The notes under the pieces were generated by a model. That model worked only from the letters and a program-made list of their open reading frames with translations. It ran no database searches and was not told the DNA's origin. Of a stretch of DNA of 64,000 bases, positions 25,498-34,311 are shown in pieces. This DNA comes from an uncultured Lachnospiraceae bacterium (GTDB taxonomy: Bacteria; Bacillota; Clostridia; Lachnospirales; Lachnospiraceae): assembly GCA_900317585.1 (NCBI GenBank), contig ONHG01000003.1, positions 50,308 to 114,307 of the forward strand. Reading direction: 5' to 3'. The translations under genes were made by a program, and so were the position numbers. Each line of letters begins with the position of its first letter. Position 1 is the stretch's first letter.

Positions 25498-26934
25498 CTA
25501 TCTCTTAAGATTAATAAGCTCCTCAAGCAGTGTATCTGATGTTGTGATAACTCTTGAGTTTGCCTGGAAACCACGCTGTGTTACTATCATATCTGTAAAC
25601 TGTGACGACAAATCCACGTTTGACATCTCAAGCTGTCCTGAAGCAATTGAGCTTCCGTCTCCTGAGATTTCCACACCGATTCCATCAAAATCGCCGGAGT
25701 TGAGAGTTGTCTGATAACAGTTATCTCCCACTTTTTCAAGACCTGATGCGTTCGCAAACTGTGCTACTGAAATCTGGCAAAGTAAAACTGTATTGCCGTT
25801 ATCATATGAACCATAGATTTTTCCGTCATCATTTACCGAAATGCCTGTTAAAGCTCCAAGAGCTTTTCCTTTTCCGGAACCATCCTTTATGTCTCCGTTC
25901 ATGCCTCCGATTGTAGATGTTCCGTTATTGTTATAGTTCATTGATTTACTGAAATCCACATCTATATCGCTGAATTTACTTCCGTTTTTGGAAGCACTCT
26001 GTGTATTAAGCACTGACAGATTAAGCTTAATAGAATCTGCTGCAGCCGAGGTCGCACTGGAAATGGATGTAAATGTACCTTCACTCTGGTCAAATTTAAG
26101 CGATGCATCTGTAAATATAGACTGTACATCGATAGGATTTCCATTGTAGGAATAATATGTTTTTCCATTCTGACCTGTTGTAGTAATAAAATTACCATCC
26201 TTATCCAGATCAAACAATGATTTTCCCTTTGAATCAACAATATCTGTAAGTTTTACATCATATGTACCATCAGTGTTTGTCTTCTTAATGTTGAACTTTG
26301 CTGAATAGTTGTATCCCAGATCATCAAAGAACGGAATTGTTATAACACGGCCCGAATCCGCTGCCTGGGTGTCATTTTTATCAAGGACACCGGATACATA
26401 TGCCTTTGTTGTAGCCTCCGGTGCTGATGTCTTTGTCGCAGACGACATAACTCTCAGTGCAGACACCTGGTCCTGCATCACATTTCCATTGGCATCAACC
26501 TGCCAGCCCTGCAGGGTATATCCTGTGGAGCTCATACACAGATAACCGTTACCATCAACATAGAAGTCTCCGGCACGGGTAAAGAACCTGTTTGCTCCAT
26601 CACTTACTATAAAAAAGTTTGTAGAATTTTTATCATTTAGTCTAAGATCAAATGGATTACCTGTTGTCTCGGCAGAGCCTGCTCCTGTAATATTAACAGC
26701 AGTTGCTCCCGAAACCACTCCAAGTCCTATCTGCTTTGCGTTCTTTCCACCGGTGCCGGAAGCCGCATTTCCAAAGGTTGCTCCCTCTGTTGTCTGGTAC
26801 ATTATCTCACTAAAACGCACAGATGAAGACTTAAAAGCCTCTGTGTTAACATTTGCGATGTTATTACCGATAACATCCATTCTTGTCTGATGTGTCTTAA
26901 GTCCTGACACAGCAGAGTAAAGTGATCTCATCAT
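25498..26934 (-). CDS. flgE: Flagellar hook protein FlgE
   Basis: 478 residues from the ATG at 26934 with AGGAGG ten bases upstream. The N-terminal rod/hook motif MMRSLYSAVSGLKTHQTRM and DVIGNNIANVNTEAFK and the C-terminal NVDLSSQFTDMIVTQRGFQANSR are the paired helices of axial proteins. The central part is the variable hook domain. An in-frame ATG at 26985 would add 17 residues and has a distant AGGAGG (15 nt); this is judged less likely because axial proteins keep a short, conserved export N-terminus. Confidence 0.94.
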   Translation of the reverse strand: MMRSLYSAVSGLKTHQTRMDVIGNNIANVNTEAFKSSSVRFSEIMYQTTEGATFGNAASGTGGKNAKQIGLGVVSGATAVNITGAGSAETTGNPFDLRLNDKNSTNFFIVSDGANRFFTRAGDFYVDGNGYLCMSSTGYTLQGWQVDANGNVMQDQVSALRVMSSATKTSAPEATTKAYVSGVLDKNDTQAADSGRVITIPFFDDLGYNYSAKFNIKKTNTDGTYDVKLTDIVDSKGKSLFDLDKDGNFITTTGQNGKTYYSYNGNPIDVQSIFTDASLKFDQSEGTFTSISSATSAAADSIKLNLSVLNTQSASKNGSKFSDIDVDFSKSMNYNNNGTSTIGGMNGDIKDGSGKGKALGALTGISVNDDGKIYGSYDNGNTVLLCQISVAQFANASGLEKVGDNCYQTTLNSGDFDGIGVEISGDGSSIASGQLEMSNVDLSSQFTDMIVTQRGFQANSRVITTSDTLLEELINLKR

Positions 26935-27017
26935 AGTTGTTTGTCCTCCTATACTACAGATGGACGGTTTGGCTTTATCTGTCATTCAAAAGCCCCTTGC
27001 CTCCTTAAAAGGTCCGG

Positions 27018-27398
27018 CTACATAATTACCGCTCCATCAATGTTTGTAAATACGTTTGCGTTTGTTTCTTCCTGATCCATTGCAGTGACCACCGTTTTAT
27101 TTGGCACATTGACAATAAATGCAAGATTGTCAACCAGAACAAGTGATTCATTAACGCCCTTCTTTTCCGCCTCTGTAACGCCATTTGTAAGGCGTACGTT
27201 CTGTTCGTCTGACAGATTGATATTTCTCTGGCTAAGTCTTTGAGTGGCATGCTTTGAAAATTTAAGTGGCTTTTGCTTCTGTCTGAGCACATCCTCAAAG
27301 GATACCTCTGAACCCGCATTCTTTTGCGTCTTTGTTCTGTTCAGATACTGATTAGTCATCTGTTCAATGGATGAATATTGATTAATTATATTTTTCAT
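27018..27398 (-). CDS. Flagellar operon protein, TIGR02530 family
   Basis: 126 residues. The block FSKHATQRLSQRNINLSDEQ followed by LVDNLAFIVNVPNKTVVTAM is diagnostic of the TIGR02530 flagellar operon family, found between flgD and flgE in Firmicutes, spirochaetes and others. Its function is not established; an assembly role at the hook is inferred from position only. Start ATG with GAGGTG; 27 nt after flgD. Confidence 0.9.
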   Translation of the reverse strand: MKNIINQYSSIEQMTNQYLNRTKTQKNAGSEVSFEDVLRQKQKPLKFSKHATQRLSQRNINLSDEQNVRLTNGVTEAEKKGVNESLVLVDNLAFIVNVPNKTVVTAMDQEETNANVFTNIDGAVIM

Positions 27399-27424
27399 AA
27401 TTCACCTCATATTTATGAACATCA

Positions 27425-28138
27425 TTATTTCTGAGTATCATTTTTGTCGTTTTCATCTTTTCCTGTTGTATCTTTTTCTTTTGCTGCAAGCTCTTTCATT
27501 TTCTCCTCGTAGCTTTGAAGCTTGCTGTAATCAGAAGCATTGATAAACTGCTTCTCATAATCCGTAAGCCCATCATACAGCTTTCTGATTGCCTCAACAT
27601 CTGCTTTTGATGAGGTTGTAAGGTTTTCAAGCTTAGGAAGCTTTGTGATAAGATTTGAAAAAGTACTTGAATTTACGATTGCATCATAGTACTCATCTGT
27701 TGATACCGAATAAATACTTGAATAATCGTACATTTTTTCATTTATGGATAACTGGATTTTGCCATCCTTGAATGAAATATAATCAACCTTACCACTATAA
27801 TAGCCCGAATCGCTGTCCTCGTCCGTCACAACAACTTCTTTTCCAACCAGTGACATTGCTGCATTCTTCTGAGTCTGCTCTGATGATGCTGACAAGGAAT
27901 CCTTCATTGAAAGCGAAGCCTCAAGCTGTGAGAAAGTAGCCATCTGTGCCACATAATCCGTATTGCTGGTAGGCTCAAGTGGATCCTGATACTGCATCTC
28001 AGCACTTAAAAGCTTTAAGAAATCATCATATCCTAGATTTGTACCGCTTGTCTTAGTGCTGTCAGTCTTTCTGTTCTGGGTTGGTGTTGTAGAGGTTGTG
28101 TCAAGCTTACCGTTTGTCACATTCGCTGTAACCGCCAT
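27425..28138 (-). CDS. flgD: Hook assembly scaffold FlgD
   Basis: 237 residues. The conserved N-terminal block YDDFLKLLSAEMQYQDPLEP and NTDYVAQMATFSQLEAS identifies FlgD, the cap that guides hook subunit assembly. The C-terminal third is helical and charged (KLQSYEEKMKELAAKEKD), replacing the usual FlgD Ig-like domain beyond the Tudor-like domain; this tail is unusual. Start ATG with AAGGAG. Confidence 0.9.
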   Translation of the reverse strand: MAVTANVTNGKLDTTSTTPTQNRKTDSTKTSGTNLGYDDFLKLLSAEMQYQDPLEPTSNTDYVAQMATFSQLEASLSMKDSLSASSEQTQKNAAMSLVGKEVVVTDEDSDSGYYSGKVDYISFKDGKIQLSINEKMYDYSSIYSVSTDEYYDAIVNSSTFSNLITKLPKLENLTTSSKADVEAIRKLYDGLTDYEKQFINASDYSKLQSYEEKMKELAAKEKDTTGKDENDKNDTQK

Positions 28139-28161
28139 ATTTTTCTCCTTTCAAAAATTAA

Positions 28162-29736
28162 TTATGCCATGAAATCAACGGAATTTCCGTTATCTCTCAT
28201 AATCTGTGCCGCAAGCCCTGCCTCATCGGAAGCTGCTTCATTATGGCCAGTTCTGTTTCCGCCATTACTGCTGCTTTGATGAGTAAATTGCTGTCCATCC
28301 TGCCTGCCGTTTTCATTACCTGCATTCTGTTCCAGATTTCGCTCAAATTCATGTGTTGCAATGGTTATCTCCACATCATTTACTCTGATGTTGGCGTCCT
28401 GCAGATTTTCCCTTAAAGCTGCCATCTGTGACTCAAGAGCATTTTTAACAGTTTCATTTGACACTGCAATCCTTGCTGTTATCTCGCTGTTTCTTTCAGT
28501 CACATTTATATACAGCTTTCCAAGATTTTCAGGATTAAGCTGCATTTCTATCACTGATTCACCTGTTGTTTTGGCTATGCTTATCTGATCCACAATCTGC
28601 CTGATAATATCAGTTGTATTAACCGATGTGTATTTAGGCTGCACATCAAAGGCTTCAAAAACGCCCTCAGGCTGCATCTGTTCATTTATCATGGTATGCA
28701 GTACTCTGTTTTCACTCTTATCGTCAAAGTTGCGCTCATCTGATGAGCTGTCGCTGTTTAAGTCAGTCTTCATGACCTGCTTTTCAGATTTTAAGCTAAC
28801 GCTTTCATCACTTACCTGCTGTGATAATGTATCCTCTGCCAAATCCGTCCTATCCCTTTTGCTGTCTGTCGGCTGCATTTCGGTTTCAGATGAATCTATA
28901 CTTTCTGATGACACTGCTGTTTCTGATATGTTTGAAGCTTCAACCTCTGCGGTTTCTAACATACCTTGCGACCCTGATACAGTGTTGTCTTCGGATGCGC
29001 TTATGGTCTCTGATGTACCTATGGCCTCCGACTTTACCTGTGGCTGTTGGAATACCGGTTCTTCAGTCTCATCTGTTACATCAGAAATCTGTACCTTTGC
29101 AATGTCTTCCTCCGCCGAAGCTGTATTTATCTCACCCGGATTGTCAGGCTCCGTAAAAATCTCAAGCACCTGTGGGTTTTCCAGCACTTCCATATTTGAA
29201 ACTGCTTCCAGCAATGCCTGATTTTGCGAGGCAATATCCATCACATCAGCATACAACCCGGTAAAATCACTATTTAACACCAGCTCCTGAGGATTGTTTT
29301 CTATCCCTGTAGCATTTGCAAACAGCGCTGTAAGATTTTCCGGCTGAAGCAGCTCCATTGATGTAATGCCAAGCATCTGCATTATTTCACAAAGCTTATC
29401 CTCCGTTATGTCCAAATCCTCTGTCACCTTTTCAACTATCTGCGATGACACTCTTTTAGTAATTTCATCGGCATCAGCCGTTGACAGTCCGCTGTCATCC
29501 GCCTTTTGAATATCAAACGTCCGCGTAAATACATTGCTGCTATCCTTACATCTCACATCAGCCCTGTCGACACTGCTCTTGTCATTTGTGCCATTGTATG
29601 TCTGCTTTCCAAGTATATTCTTAAAATCAAAGCCTGTGGATTTTGCTGACATGACCTGTTGCACCGTCTTACCTGCTTTTGATGCCGTTGTGACAAGGTT
29701 TAATGCTGCTACCGCAGATAAATTTGTATCTGCCAT
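28162..29736 (-). CDS. fliK: Hook-length control protein FliK
   Basis: 524 residues. The first ~370 residues are low-complexity, rich in Ser/Glu/Asp/Thr, as in the ruler part of FliK. The C-terminal core (VIEMQLNPENLGKLYINV, ITARIAVSNETVKNALESQM, LRENLQDANIRVNDVEI) is the FliK-C / Flg_hook domain that touches FlhB and triggers the export switch. The tail is Asn/Gly/Gln-rich. Start ATG with GGAGG. Confidence 0.9.
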   Translation of the reverse strand: MADTNLSAVAALNLVTTASKAGKTVQQVMSAKSTGFDFKNILGKQTYNGTNDKSSVDRADVRCKDSSNVFTRTFDIQKADDSGLSTADADEITKRVSSQIVEKVTEDLDITEDKLCEIMQMLGITSMELLQPENLTALFANATGIENNPQELVLNSDFTGLYADVMDIASQNQALLEAVSNMEVLENPQVLEIFTEPDNPGEINTASAEEDIAKVQISDVTDETEEPVFQQPQVKSEAIGTSETISASEDNTVSGSQGMLETAEVEASNISETAVSSESIDSSETEMQPTDSKRDRTDLAEDTLSQQVSDESVSLKSEKQVMKTDLNSDSSSDERNFDDKSENRVLHTMINEQMQPEGVFEAFDVQPKYTSVNTTDIIRQIVDQISIAKTTGESVIEMQLNPENLGKLYINVTERNSEITARIAVSNETVKNALESQMAALRENLQDANIRVNDVEITIATHEFERNLEQNAGNENGRQDGQQFTHQSSSNGGNRTGHNEAASDEAGLAAQIMRDNGNSVDFMA

Positions 29737-29758
29737 TCTTCTCCTCCTTTCCTTTTGA

Positions 29759-30658
29759 TTATTTTGTGATGCTGTCAGTATTTGTAGGATTCATAATCTT
29801 TGTGACCTTTGCTGCGTTATTCGAATCCATTTTACCAAGTATATTACCTCTGGACTGTGTATCCATTGCATTAAGAATCTTGGCGACAAGCTCAAAATTA
29901 TCTGTCATGCTGTCAAATATAGCTGCAGCTTCCTTTGGCTTCATCTTCGAATATGTCTGTGCGTAATCCTTGATTTGATCATCCTCCTGCAACTGTTCAC
30001 ACACCTGCTTATATAAGACCTCTGCGTTAGCCGGATCTATGCTCTCGTAGTAGTCCTTATATTCTTTTATATCGGGTGCTTTGTCAGAAAAAACAACCTC
30101 TTCGTCATATTTTTCCTTTTCCTCTTCAAATTTATCCTGCTCATCCTTATACTTGCTAAGGTCCTGTATCTGGGCATTCAGATCATTTATGGTCTGTGCG
30201 TCAGACTGTGATTTTGTGTTAGCCTCATCAAGCTCTTTTTCCAGCTCCTTTATCCTCGCAACAGCCTCATCGACATTTTTATATCCTGAATTTTCGGAAG
30301 AAGACTCAGTTGTGGCATAATCATCACCTGTATCCGGTAAAATTTTGTTTATTACAGGAACATCCTTCAAAGCAGGAGTCAGGAATGTGGAGCCGAAACC
30401 TCCAACATCAGCCTTTATCAGTATTGCAAAAATACCGAGCCAGATAACAATAATCAATATTGTGGCAAGCACAAGCACTATTTTACCTGAGGCTGAATCA
30501 TTATCATCAGAATCTATATCTTCACCGCCATTTTTTTCGAGCTTTTTTTGACGTTTAGCTTCTTTCTTTTCAGCCTTTTTTCTCTTTTTTTCTTCTTTTT
30601 TGTCAGGCTTGGATTTAATATCTTCTTTCGAGTCCTCTACTTCATTTATCTCAGCCAT
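29759..30658 (-). CDS. MotE-like flagellar protein with MgtE-N domain
   Basis: 299 residues: a very basic N-terminus (KKEEKKRKKAEKKEAKRQKK), one membrane helix (~55-78, IVLVLATILIIVIWLGIFAIL), an extracytoplasmic coiled coil (AVARIKELEKELDEANTK, DLNAQIQDLSKYKDEQ), and a C-terminal MgtE-N-like superhelix (MKPKEAAAIFDSMTDNFELV, VAKILNAMDTQSRGNIL, MDSNNAAKVTKIM). This is the YlxF/MotE layout found between fliJ and fliK in Firmicutes. The biological role there is unproven; in other bacteria MotE stabilises MotC/stator assembly. Start ATG with TTGGAGG. Confidence 0.85.
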   Translation of the reverse strand: MAEINEVEDSKEDIKSKPDKKEEKKRKKAEKKEAKRQKKLEKNGGEDIDSDDNDSASGKIVLVLATILIIVIWLGIFAILIKADVGGFGSTFLTPALKDVPVINKILPDTGDDYATTESSSENSGYKNVDEAVARIKELEKELDEANTKSQSDAQTINDLNAQIQDLSKYKDEQDKFEEEKEKYDEEVVFSDKAPDIKEYKDYYESIDPANAEVLYKQVCEQLQEDDQIKDYAQTYSKMKPKEAAAIFDSMTDNFELVAKILNAMDTQSRGNILGKMDSNNAAKVTKIMNPTNTDSITK

Positions 30659-30672
30659 AATTCCTCCAAATA

Positions 30673-31110
30673 TTAATTGTTATATGTAAAGCTGACAAGC
30701 TGGTCAATTTCCTTTGACTCATTGTCTCTTTCTTCCTTTTGAAACTCATCAAATTTCTTTTCGCGCAGCTTTTCATAGGTCTTACGCTCCTTCATAAGCT
30801 CATTGAGTGCATATCTCTTGATTTCAAGCTCATCCTCGGCCTTTTTTACATTGGAAAGCTGGGTTCTGATTGCTGATTTGATAGAATTTATATCCTTTTT
30901 CAGATTGTTTATATCTCTAATGTTAAGCTCCCCGCAGAGCGATTCCTTAAGCCTCGTTTCATATCCCACACGCTTAAGTACAAGCTCATCAAGTCTGTCT
31001 TTTTCAGTCTGATATTTACGGTTTGCTATAGAAAACTCGTTTTTTGCCTGTGTTTCGAGTTTCATTTTTATTTCCAGTATGTTCTGCATGCTGTACTTAA
31101 ACTTTGCCAT
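30673..31110 (-). CDS. fliJ: Flagellar export chaperone FliJ
   Basis: 145 residues, nearly all coiled coil (FKYSMQNILEIKMKLETQAK, LDELVLKRVGYETRLKES, KAEDELEIKRYALNELM), as expected for FliJ, which sits in the FliI hexamer and links ATPase to FlhA. The ATG shares one base with the fliI stop TAA, so it is translationally coupled. The C-terminus is basic and acidic mixed. Confidence 0.88.
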   Translation of the reverse strand: MAKFKYSMQNILEIKMKLETQAKNEFSIANRKYQTEKDRLDELVLKRVGYETRLKESLCGELNIRDINNLKKDINSIKSAIRTQLSNVKKAEDELEIKRYALNELMKERKTYEKLREKKFDEFQKEERDNESKEIDQLVSFTYNN

Positions 31111-32423
31111 TATTCAAATACCTTTTCTAAAAGCTCAAGTTCTTCATCAAAACTGAATTTTTCATCTGTTCCCTGACATAGAAAATTATTAACTGCAGCA
31201 ATTTTTTGAATCGCGTAATCAATATCGGGATTTGAGCCTTTTTTATAGGCACCGATATTGATGAGATCCTCAGCCTCATTGTATGTGGCAAGCACATTTT
31301 TTAATTTGCCTGCCAGGGCCTTATGCTCTTTAGTGGCTATCGAGCTCATAACACGGGAAATACTCTGAAGTACATCAATGGCTGGATAATGATTCTTGTG
31401 CCCAAGCTTACGGTCGAGCATTATGTGACCGTCTAAAATCGAACGCGCCGTGTCTGTAATAGGTTCATTAAAATCATCTCCATCTACAAGCACTGTGTAT
31501 AAACCTGTGATAGAGCCTCTGTCAGCCCTTCCGGCTCTTTCCAGAAGCTTCGGCATCTCAGAATATACACTTGGCGGATAACCTCGCGTAACCGGTGGTT
31601 CTCCGGATGCAAGCCCCATCTCTCGCTGAGCCATCGAAAAACGGGTCAGTGAATCCATCATCAAAAGCACATCCTTACCCCTGTCCCTGAAATATTCCGC
31701 AATACTTGTAGCAGTTTTTGCAGCCTTATTTCTAATGAGTGCAGGCTTATCAGATGTAGCAACAACTACTACCGACCTTGCCATTCCCTCAGGTCCCAAA
31801 TCTCTTTCTATGAACTCTCTTACCTCTCTGCCTCGCTCTCCGATAAGAGCTATCACATTGATATCAGCTCTCGTATTTCTTGCAAACATACCAAGCAGGG
31901 TACTCTTTCCTACTCCGGAGCCTGCAAAAATACCTATACGCTGACCCTTGCCAACAGTAATAAGTCCGTCAACAGCCTTTACACCAAGCGGCAACACTTC
32001 ACTTATTATTTCCCTAGACATAGGATCCGGCGGCGGAGCCTCAATAGGATAAGCCTCCGGAAGCTTTATATCATCACAATCCGCATCCGTAATTCTGCCT
32101 ATGCCGTCAACTGTATGTCCAAGCAGCTCATCACCAACACACACTGAGAGCGGATGTCCTGTATTTTCAACGATGCACCCGGCACCGACTCCATCCACAT
32201 TATCAAAGGGCATCAGAATAAGATGTGAATCACGGAATCCCACAACCTCAGCTGTCACAAAATCACTTCTGTCATTATCAAGAAAAATCTTGCAAAGATC
32301 ATTTAATCTTGCCTCAGGACCCACAGATTCAATTGTCAGACCTACAACCTTGGCAACCTTACCAAAACATTTGTAATACTCGCCATTTATAAGCTGTAAA
32401 TATTTTTCTGCTGTTTTTAACAA
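31110..32423 (-). CDS. fliI: Flagellar export ATPase FliI
   Basis: 437 residues. F1/V1-type ATPase: Walker A in GIFAGSGVGKSTLLGMFA, Walker B-type VLLMMDSLTRFSMAQRE, and the export-ATPase blocks ASGEPPVTRGYPPSVYSEM and LERAGRADRGSITGLYTVL. Powers unfolding/release of export substrates with FliH and FliJ. Start is a TTG at 32423 with GGAAGGG nine bases upstream. Ends in the fliJ start. Confidence 0.96.
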   Translation of the reverse strand: MLKTAEKYLQLINGEYYKCFGKVAKVVGLTIESVGPEARLNDLCKIFLDNDRSDFVTAEVVGFRDSHLILMPFDNVDGVGAGCIVENTGHPLSVCVGDELLGHTVDGIGRITDADCDDIKLPEAYPIEAPPPDPMSREIISEVLPLGVKAVDGLITVGKGQRIGIFAGSGVGKSTLLGMFARNTRADINVIALIGERGREVREFIERDLGPEGMARSVVVVATSDKPALIRNKAAKTATSIAEYFRDRGKDVLLMMDSLTRFSMAQREMGLASGEPPVTRGYPPSVYSEMPKLLERAGRADRGSITGLYTVLVDGDDFNEPITDTARSILDGHIMLDRKLGHKNHYPAIDVLQSISRVMSSIATKEHKALAGKLKNVLATYNEAEDLINIGAYKKGSNPDIDYAIQKIAAVNNFLCQGTDEKFSFDEELELLEKVFE

Positions 32424-32444
32424 TTATGTAGTCCCTTCCTTTTC

Positions 32445-33308
32445 CTAGCTGCACAGGGCTTTAATATCATTCACCAGATTATTAAGCTCCATGTCTATGC
32501 CACAGTCAAAAACTCCAAAGCTTGTCTCTATCTGGCAATCACTCGCCTCAAGATTTGCATCATTAACCACCTCAATATCAATATCATTTCCTATACGCTC
32601 TTTTATCTCATCAAGGTGCGAAAGCATAAACTTATAATTCGTGTGGGCTACATGAATTCTGAATTCCCTGCCCACTTCGACCTTTGATATTGTATTTTTG
32701 ACCAGATGAAGCAGTATCTCCTTGCTCTTTCCAAACTGGATATGGAACACCTTGTCAAATACTCTGATAATTGCCTCAACAAGGTCTGACTCAAGCTCGT
32801 CTGAATATTTTGTATATTCATCCTCCAGGGATGCCTTTTTCTCAGCAAGCTCTCTTTCAATATCAGCTTTTTTTTTCTCAAATTCGTTTTGCTGCTCTTC
32901 AAGTCCATCGGCATAGCCTTTTGACTTATTGTCGGCATATAATATCTGAGCACGCTGTTTCGCCTCAGCCATAAGCCTGTCTGCCTCAGCCTTTGCGTCA
33001 TTTATAATTTTGTCAGCCTCAAGCCTCGCGTTTTCAAGCAGCTTTTCTTTTTCAATATCAGCTTTCTGTTCGATGACCACATCTGCATTTAAGCCTTCAC
33101 TAAACTCTTCATTAGTCTGCCCTACGTCAGTCATCGGATCAGCTGTCTTATTTTCTGCTTCCGTTTCTGCCGCACCGGCATCCATTCTGGTACCAACATC
33201 AGACTTAACAGACTCAAGTATCAGCTTTCTGAGTGCTGAATTATTATTTATTATTCTGACCTTTTTCTGCTCATCAGTCACATAATACTGCTTTAATATA
33301 TTAGACAA
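32445..33308 (-). CDS. fliH: Flagellar assembly protein FliH
   Basis: 287 residues. Acidic/glutamate-rich middle with coiled coil (ENARLEADKIINDAKAEADR, ELAEKKASLEDEYTKYSDEL) and a C-terminal domain (VEVGREFRIHVAHTNYKFML, FDCGIDMELNNLVNDIKAL) like the V-type peripheral-stalk fold of FliH, the FliI regulator. Start appears to be a TTG at 33308, inside the end of fliG (8-nt overlap), with GGAGGTGAT upstream; translational coupling is likely. Confidence 0.88.
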   Translation of the reverse strand: MSNILKQYYVTDEQKKVRIINNNSALRKLILESVKSDVGTRMDAGAAETEAENKTADPMTDVGQTNEEFSEGLNADVVIEQKADIEKEKLLENARLEADKIINDAKAEADRLMAEAKQRAQILYADNKSKGYADGLEEQQNEFEKKKADIERELAEKKASLEDEYTKYSDELESDLVEAIIRVFDKVFHIQFGKSKEILLHLVKNTISKVEVGREFRIHVAHTNYKFMLSHLDEIKERIGNDIDIEVVNDANLEASDCQIETSFGVFDCGIDMELNNLVNDIKALCS

Positions 33309-34305
33309 CTATATCATCACCTCCACCTCTGGAAATAACGATATCTCCCGAATCCTCAAGTCTGCGGATAACAGCAACTATCTTCTGCTGTGCCTCCTCA
33401 ACATCCTTCATACGCACCGGACCCATAAAATCCATATCCTCTTTGATCATGGCCGCAAGACGTTTTGAAAGGTTCCTGAAAATAACATTTTGTACTTCCT
33501 CTGTGGAGCTCTTAAGTGCAAGCTCAAGATCAGCGTTCTCAACATCTCGCAATACTCTCTGGATAGATCTGTCATCAAGCAGCAGAATATCCTCGAATAC
33601 AAACATCTTCTTTCTGATTTCATCTGCAAGCTCAGGCTCTTCAATCTCGAGAGACTCCATAATACGCTTCTCTGTAGAGCGGTCTACGCTGTTTAATATA
33701 TTAACAATTGAATCGATACCACCAACAATTGTGTAATCCTGGTTGACAAGTGATGAAAGCTTTCTTTCGAGCACTCTCTCAACCTCCTTGATAACATCAG
33801 GTGAAGTTCTATCCATCTGCGCAATACGTCTTGCAACATCAGCCTGCTTCTCAGGCGGTAACGCACCGAGAATCATAGCTGCCTGACCAGATGAAAGATA
33901 TGACAGAATCATGGCAATTGTCTGTGGATGCTCATCCTGTATAAAGTTAAGCAACTGGCTTGGCTCTGTCTTTCTGACAAATTCAAACGGACGAACCTGT
34001 AGCGATGCAGTAAGCTTTGAAATAACACCCTGTGCTTTTTCCTCTCCAAGGGCTTTTTCCAAAAGCTCCTTTGCATAGCCAATACCGCCCTCAGCAATGT
34101 ACTGCTGGGCAAGACATACCTGATAAAATTCCTCCAAAACCTCATCTTTATCGGACGGAGATACACTTCTTGTATTTGCAATCTCCAAAGTCAGGCTCTC
34201 AATCTCATCCTCTTTAAGATGCTGAAAAATGGATGAAGCCTTCTCAGGTCCTAATGTAATCAACAAAATAGCAGCTTTTTGTATGCCACTGTAATTATCA
34301 CTCAT
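33301..34305 (-). CDS. fliG: Flagellar motor switch protein FliG
   Basis: 334 residues, usual length. Blocks IQKAAILLITLGPEKASSIF, DEHPQTIAMILSYLSSGQAA, FVFEDILLLDDRSIQRVLRD and GPVRMKDVEEAQQKIV are characteristic. The C-terminal charged residues (EDI, DDRSIQRVLRD) form the torque face towards MotA. Start ATG with GGAG, 6 nt after fliF. Ends GGGDDIVV. Confidence 0.97.
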   Translation of the reverse strand: MSDNYSGIQKAAILLITLGPEKASSIFQHLKEDEIESLTLEIANTRSVSPSDKDEVLEEFYQVCLAQQYIAEGGIGYAKELLEKALGEEKAQGVISKLTASLQVRPFEFVRKTEPSQLLNFIQDEHPQTIAMILSYLSSGQAAMILGALPPEKQADVARRIAQMDRTSPDVIKEVERVLERKLSSLVNQDYTIVGGIDSIVNILNSVDRSTEKRIMESLEIEEPELADEIRKKMFVFEDILLLDDRSIQRVLRDVENADLELALKSSTEEVQNVIFRNLSKRLAAMIKEDMDFMGPVRMKDVEEAQQKIVAVIRRLEDSGDIVISRGGGDDIVV

Positions 34306-34311
34306 AAAATA

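Noticed and set aside
26935-26985. 17-residue N-terminal extension of FlgE from the ATG at 26985
   Set aside because: The nearer ATG has AGGAGG at good distance and gives the conserved axial-protein start.
28628-29221. 197-codon plus-strand Ser-rich frame opposite fliK
   Set aside because: Mirror of the Ser/Glu/Asp-rich FliK ruler region; no ribosome binding site and no known similarity.
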